From Meghimatium bilineatum (lineage: Eukaryota; Mollusca; Gastropoda; Stylommatophora; Philomycidae), in NCBI GenBank assembly GCA_034231615.1, contig CM067319.1:10376891-10440890 (forward strand): a DNA stretch of 64,000 nucleotides, in the 5' to 3' direction. The notes under the pieces were generated by a model, which was given only the letters and a program-made list of their open reading frames with translations, made no database searches and had not been told where the DNA came from. A program made the translations under genes and the position numbers. Shown in pieces: positions 61,345 to 64,000 of the stretch (the first letter of the stretch is position 1; the number at the start of each line of letters is the position of its first letter).

Positions 61345-61400
61345 TTTATAAGTCTGTTGATCATGCCTGTAGAAAGGGAAGGGTTCAATTCCCCCCCCCC
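61345..61400 (+). mobile_element. tRNA-derived SINE head (probable)
   Basis: B box GGTTCAATTCC at 61382-61392, preceded by TCTGTTGATCATGCCTGTAG. Confidence 0.4.
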
Positions 61401-61609
61401 CTTATTAAATTATATGATAATACAGTATTTAGTATTTTTTGTAACGGTTGCTACAAAAATGTCATCAAAAAGGGAATGAAACTATTACCCTCACACGATG
61501 AAAATGTGAGACTGGCGTCATGGTGTGTGGGTAACATCTTCCCTACCCACTCCACGTTACCGAAGACTATCTACGGCTCTACAGGTGATGAAGATGGTTC
61601 AAACTTGCA

Positions 61610-62018
61610 CCATTCTACTGACGCCCCCAAACTTGCACCACTCTGCTGATGCCCCCACACTTGCACCACTCTGCTGATGCCCCCAAACCTGCACCATTCT
61701 GCTTACGCCCCCGATCTTGCACCACTATGTTGACGTCTCAAAACTTGTACCACTCTGCTGACGCATCAAACCTGTACCACTCTGCTGATGTCCCTAAACT
61801 TTCATCACTCTGCTGACGTCCCTAAACTTGTACCACTCTGCTGACGCCCTCATCAATGGTACCACTCTGCTGACATCCCAAAACTTGTACCACTCTGCTG
61901 ACGTCCCTAAACTTGTACCACTCTGCTGACGTCCCTAAACGTGTACCACTCTGCTGACGTCCCTAAACTTTCATCACTCTGCTGACGTCCCTAAACTTGT
62001 ACCACTCTGCTGATGCTT
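61610..62018. repeat. minisatellite, 28-nt unit, ~15 copies
   Basis: Units of CCTAAACTTGTACCACTCTG plus CTGACGTC; the left copies have CCCCCAAACTTGCACC. Confidence 0.95.
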
Positions 62019-62054
62019 CCTTTTTAGGAATTTATTGTAATCCGCTAATGTGTT

Positions 62055-62125
62055 GTCCCAAAAGGGAAGCAACGATTAGCAACACTGTTTACCTCCCATG
62101 CATGAACGGATGTTTTCTCCCAGAG
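62055..62125 (+). mobile_element. SINE-A, 5' fragment
   Basis: CCCAAAAGGGAAGCAACGAT to TTACCTCCCATGCATGAACG, directly before another copy. Confidence 0.55.
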
Positions 62126-62385
62126 CCACAAAAAGAGCAAATAATAATGACACTGTTACCTGCCAAGCATGTCGTAAGAGGCGATTAAAGAGGATTTGGG
62201 GTGAAGTTCGCGGTCCCATCCCATAAGGCCACAATTACTTTAAAACTGCTGAAGTTGGATGTGTCAGGACGAAAAGGCGCAGATATCACAACTAAGGTGT
62301 ACACCATTACACAGCGCATTCCATTCTCCGGACTACATCCTGCTGATCTGTAGGAAGTTTGAGAATCAACACAAAAGAAGAAGTA
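62126..62385 (+). mobile_element. SINE-A, full length with GAA tail
   Basis: AAAAAGAGCAAATAATAATG to GTTTGAGAATCAACACAAAA and GAAGAAG. Confidence 0.85.
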
Positions 62386-62389
62386 TCAG

Positions 62390-62720
62390 TAATCTTAGCT
62401 TCTTATGTTCTCATGGTGTAGAATATCTTGATCATTCGTAGCGATAGGGGCAGAATTATCCTCCCATCAACAGTCATTTACAGGGGCTCAACAACTCAAA
62501 CTAAAGTTTGTCTATTAGGGGCTCTGGATTCAGATCTTGCCATTGGCGCCAAAATTTCTAATTTCGATACTGCACAGCGATATTATCTGTAACTTGATGT
62601 AGCAGAATTAAAGAACACAGTTTGTCTATAAATTTGCCGAGCGTCCATTTACATGACTGGTGACGCAACATCACGTGAATTGTGGGATATTTAGTGTAGA
62701 TCTGTGTAACATACTTGGAC
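62390..62720. other. intergenic, nothing recognised
   Basis: No element ends or coding signal. Confidence 0.4.
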
Positions 62721-62723
62721 ACT

Positions 62724-63350
62724 CATCATCAGGTGCCATGCCGGGTGGCGTAGGCGGTCATGGCTCTCCACAGCTCTCTGTCCACAGTATTATATATCAA
62801 AGTCGCTGTTGTTTCTTTGCCGTGCCAGGTTGTCAAACTGTCTAATATTTTCTCACGTTGTCGCCCTCTGTCTCTGGTGCCTTCAATCTTGCCTGTTGTG
62901 ATTATGTTCTATAAACATGCCTGTCTCATGAAGTGGCCAAAAAAAGAAGATTGCCATTTTCTTATATTGTTGATTAAGGTCCGTTTCGCATTTAACTCTT
63001 TTAACACCTCTACATTAGTTTTTCTGGCAGTCCATGGTATTCTCAGCATTCTTCTGTAGAACCACATCTCTGCTGCCTCCAATCTCCCACTTTCCAGTTT
63101 GTTTATTGTCCAAGACTCGCATCCATATGTTAGTATAGGGGTTATATAGCACTGCAGAACTCTCTTTCTCACCTCTAATGACAAGGTCATATTACACAGT
63201 ATATTTTTCATATTTCTGAATGTTGTTTTTGCCTGTCCTATTCTACATCTTATTTCTGTTGAACTTCTTCCATCTGCTGTTATAATTGTACCTAGATATT
63301 TGAATTGGTGGACCTGTTTTAATACTATATCATGGACACTACACTATGTT
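62724..63350 (-). pseudogene. RTE-like LINE C-terminal part, best copy
   Basis: A 100-codon minus-strand frame (63211-62909) reads KRVLQCYITPILTYGCESWT, LEAAEMWFYRRMLRIPWTAR, then [16 protein letters not shown]. After a break it continues to RDRGRQRENILDSLTTWHGK and ELWRAMTAYATRHGT. It defines the family whose pieces lie at 2440-2830 and 50925-51225. Confidence 0.82.
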
Positions 63351-63551
63351 CGTGTCAATAGCATCAGGGGTAAAGTGGCTTGTAACAATAGTTATTTACT
63401 GGTCAGTGAGTAAATGTTAATTCTGCAGCTAACATCAATCTCCTATGTCACAATGGACCGTGGAAATACACAACTTTCAATGACGTCATATTAAGCACAT
63501 ATATTTCATTTCAAATTCAGTGCACAGCAATTTTATAGACACCATATAGCA

Positions 63552-64000
63552 TTCTTGATTAGAAACTGGCTTCACTTTACGCGGGACATTCCCATAAGCG
63601 CTCCACCCTCCGCTCCGGCAGCCATCCAAGTGTATGTAGACTCAGAGTTCCGGTCAGGTGTTGATTGTGTATTCTTCGGGCTTTCCAAAAAATTTACGTT
63701 TCTTCCCTCACCTCTAGATACTCTCATTTCTAACATTCCCTGCATGTGTACGTTTTGAACCTCCTTGACATCATCTGCATCTTGAAATGAATTTATTACT
63801 ACCTTCATTAAGTCTGCTTTATCTCTTCTCAGCAATGTGCCGTCTATCGCCGCATTGCCTGCCAATAAGTCGGCTCTCTCGTTTCCTCTGACCCCAGCAT
63901 GGTCAGGGCAATATATCCATGTAATGCTCTGGACAACTTAGTTGTTCAATAAGTCCACCATTCTTTTCTTAGCATGAACTTTTCTATCTTGCGCAGCATG
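63552..64000 (-). pseudogene. LINE-R 3' part with RNase H, runs off the window
   Basis: In reverse: ITWIYCPDHAGVRGNERADL, LAGNAAIDGTLLRRDKADLM, HMQGMLEMRVSRGEGRN, then the element end AGTTTCTAATCAAGAAT. The 5' part is outside the window. It is a closer relative of 21116-21480 than of 51960-52575. Confidence 0.8.

Overview
The window is eukaryotic nuclear DNA from an invertebrate, most likely a mollusc. That is inferred from the two host genes, GT-AG introns of 1-8 kb, AT-rich introns packed with minisatellites, and the mix of I-like and RTE-like LINE remains. Nothing bacterial was seen: no operons, Shine-Dalgarno starts or rRNA.

Two host genes can be assembled from exons by splice sites and phase. 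(1) A plus-strand BLOC1S3 gene (BLOC-1 subunit 3, lysosome-related organelle biogenesis) runs 3799-26181 in six coding exons of 72, 106, 94, 20, 122 and 213 nt. The phases close exactly to 208 residues, and one exon is a 20-nt microexon. (2) A minus-strand cathepsin L-like cysteine protease runs 55355-39075 in eight coding exons of 223, 143, 153, 33, 192, 169, 106 and 100 nt, giving 372 residues. The catalytic cysteine sits in a 33-nt microexon. The genes converge, and both products belong to the lysosomal system. E-box motifs of the MITF/TFE type lie 80-90 bases before the BLOC1S3 start codon and about 1.75 kb upstream of the cathepsin start codon.

Most of the rest is repetitive. A nearly complete 4.0-kb I-like LINE (endonuclease, reverse transcriptase, RNase H, CCHC) lies between the genes at 30504-34548 on the minus strand, with 12-bp flanking repeats. 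A 5'-truncated close relative (10448-11923, plus strand, own 12-bp repeats) lies in BLOC1S3 intron 2. Decayed fragments of several other RT and RNase H lineages are scattered throughout. Two short non-autonomous families recur: a roughly 250-bp SINE with a GAA tail (SINE-A) and a roughly 392-bp element (SINE-B) whose 3' end matches that of an RNase H-bearing LINE (LINE-R). Foldback elements occur, three of them related and with a TTAGGG-like loop, and there is one hAT-like element. About thirty tandem arrays with units of 13-63 nt add up to roughly 11 kb by my own addition. Two of them carry splice acceptor signals in every unit, and one of these has multiplied the real acceptor of the last BLOC1S3 exon.

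Layout: 1-3.7 kb intergenic LINE debris and arrays; 3.8-26.2 kb BLOC1S3; 26.2-39.0 kb intergenic with arrays, the LINE and SINEs; 39.1-55.4 kb cathepsin L; 55.4-64 kb upstream region with SINEs, a candidate promoter, a hAT-like element, arrays and LINE 3' ends.
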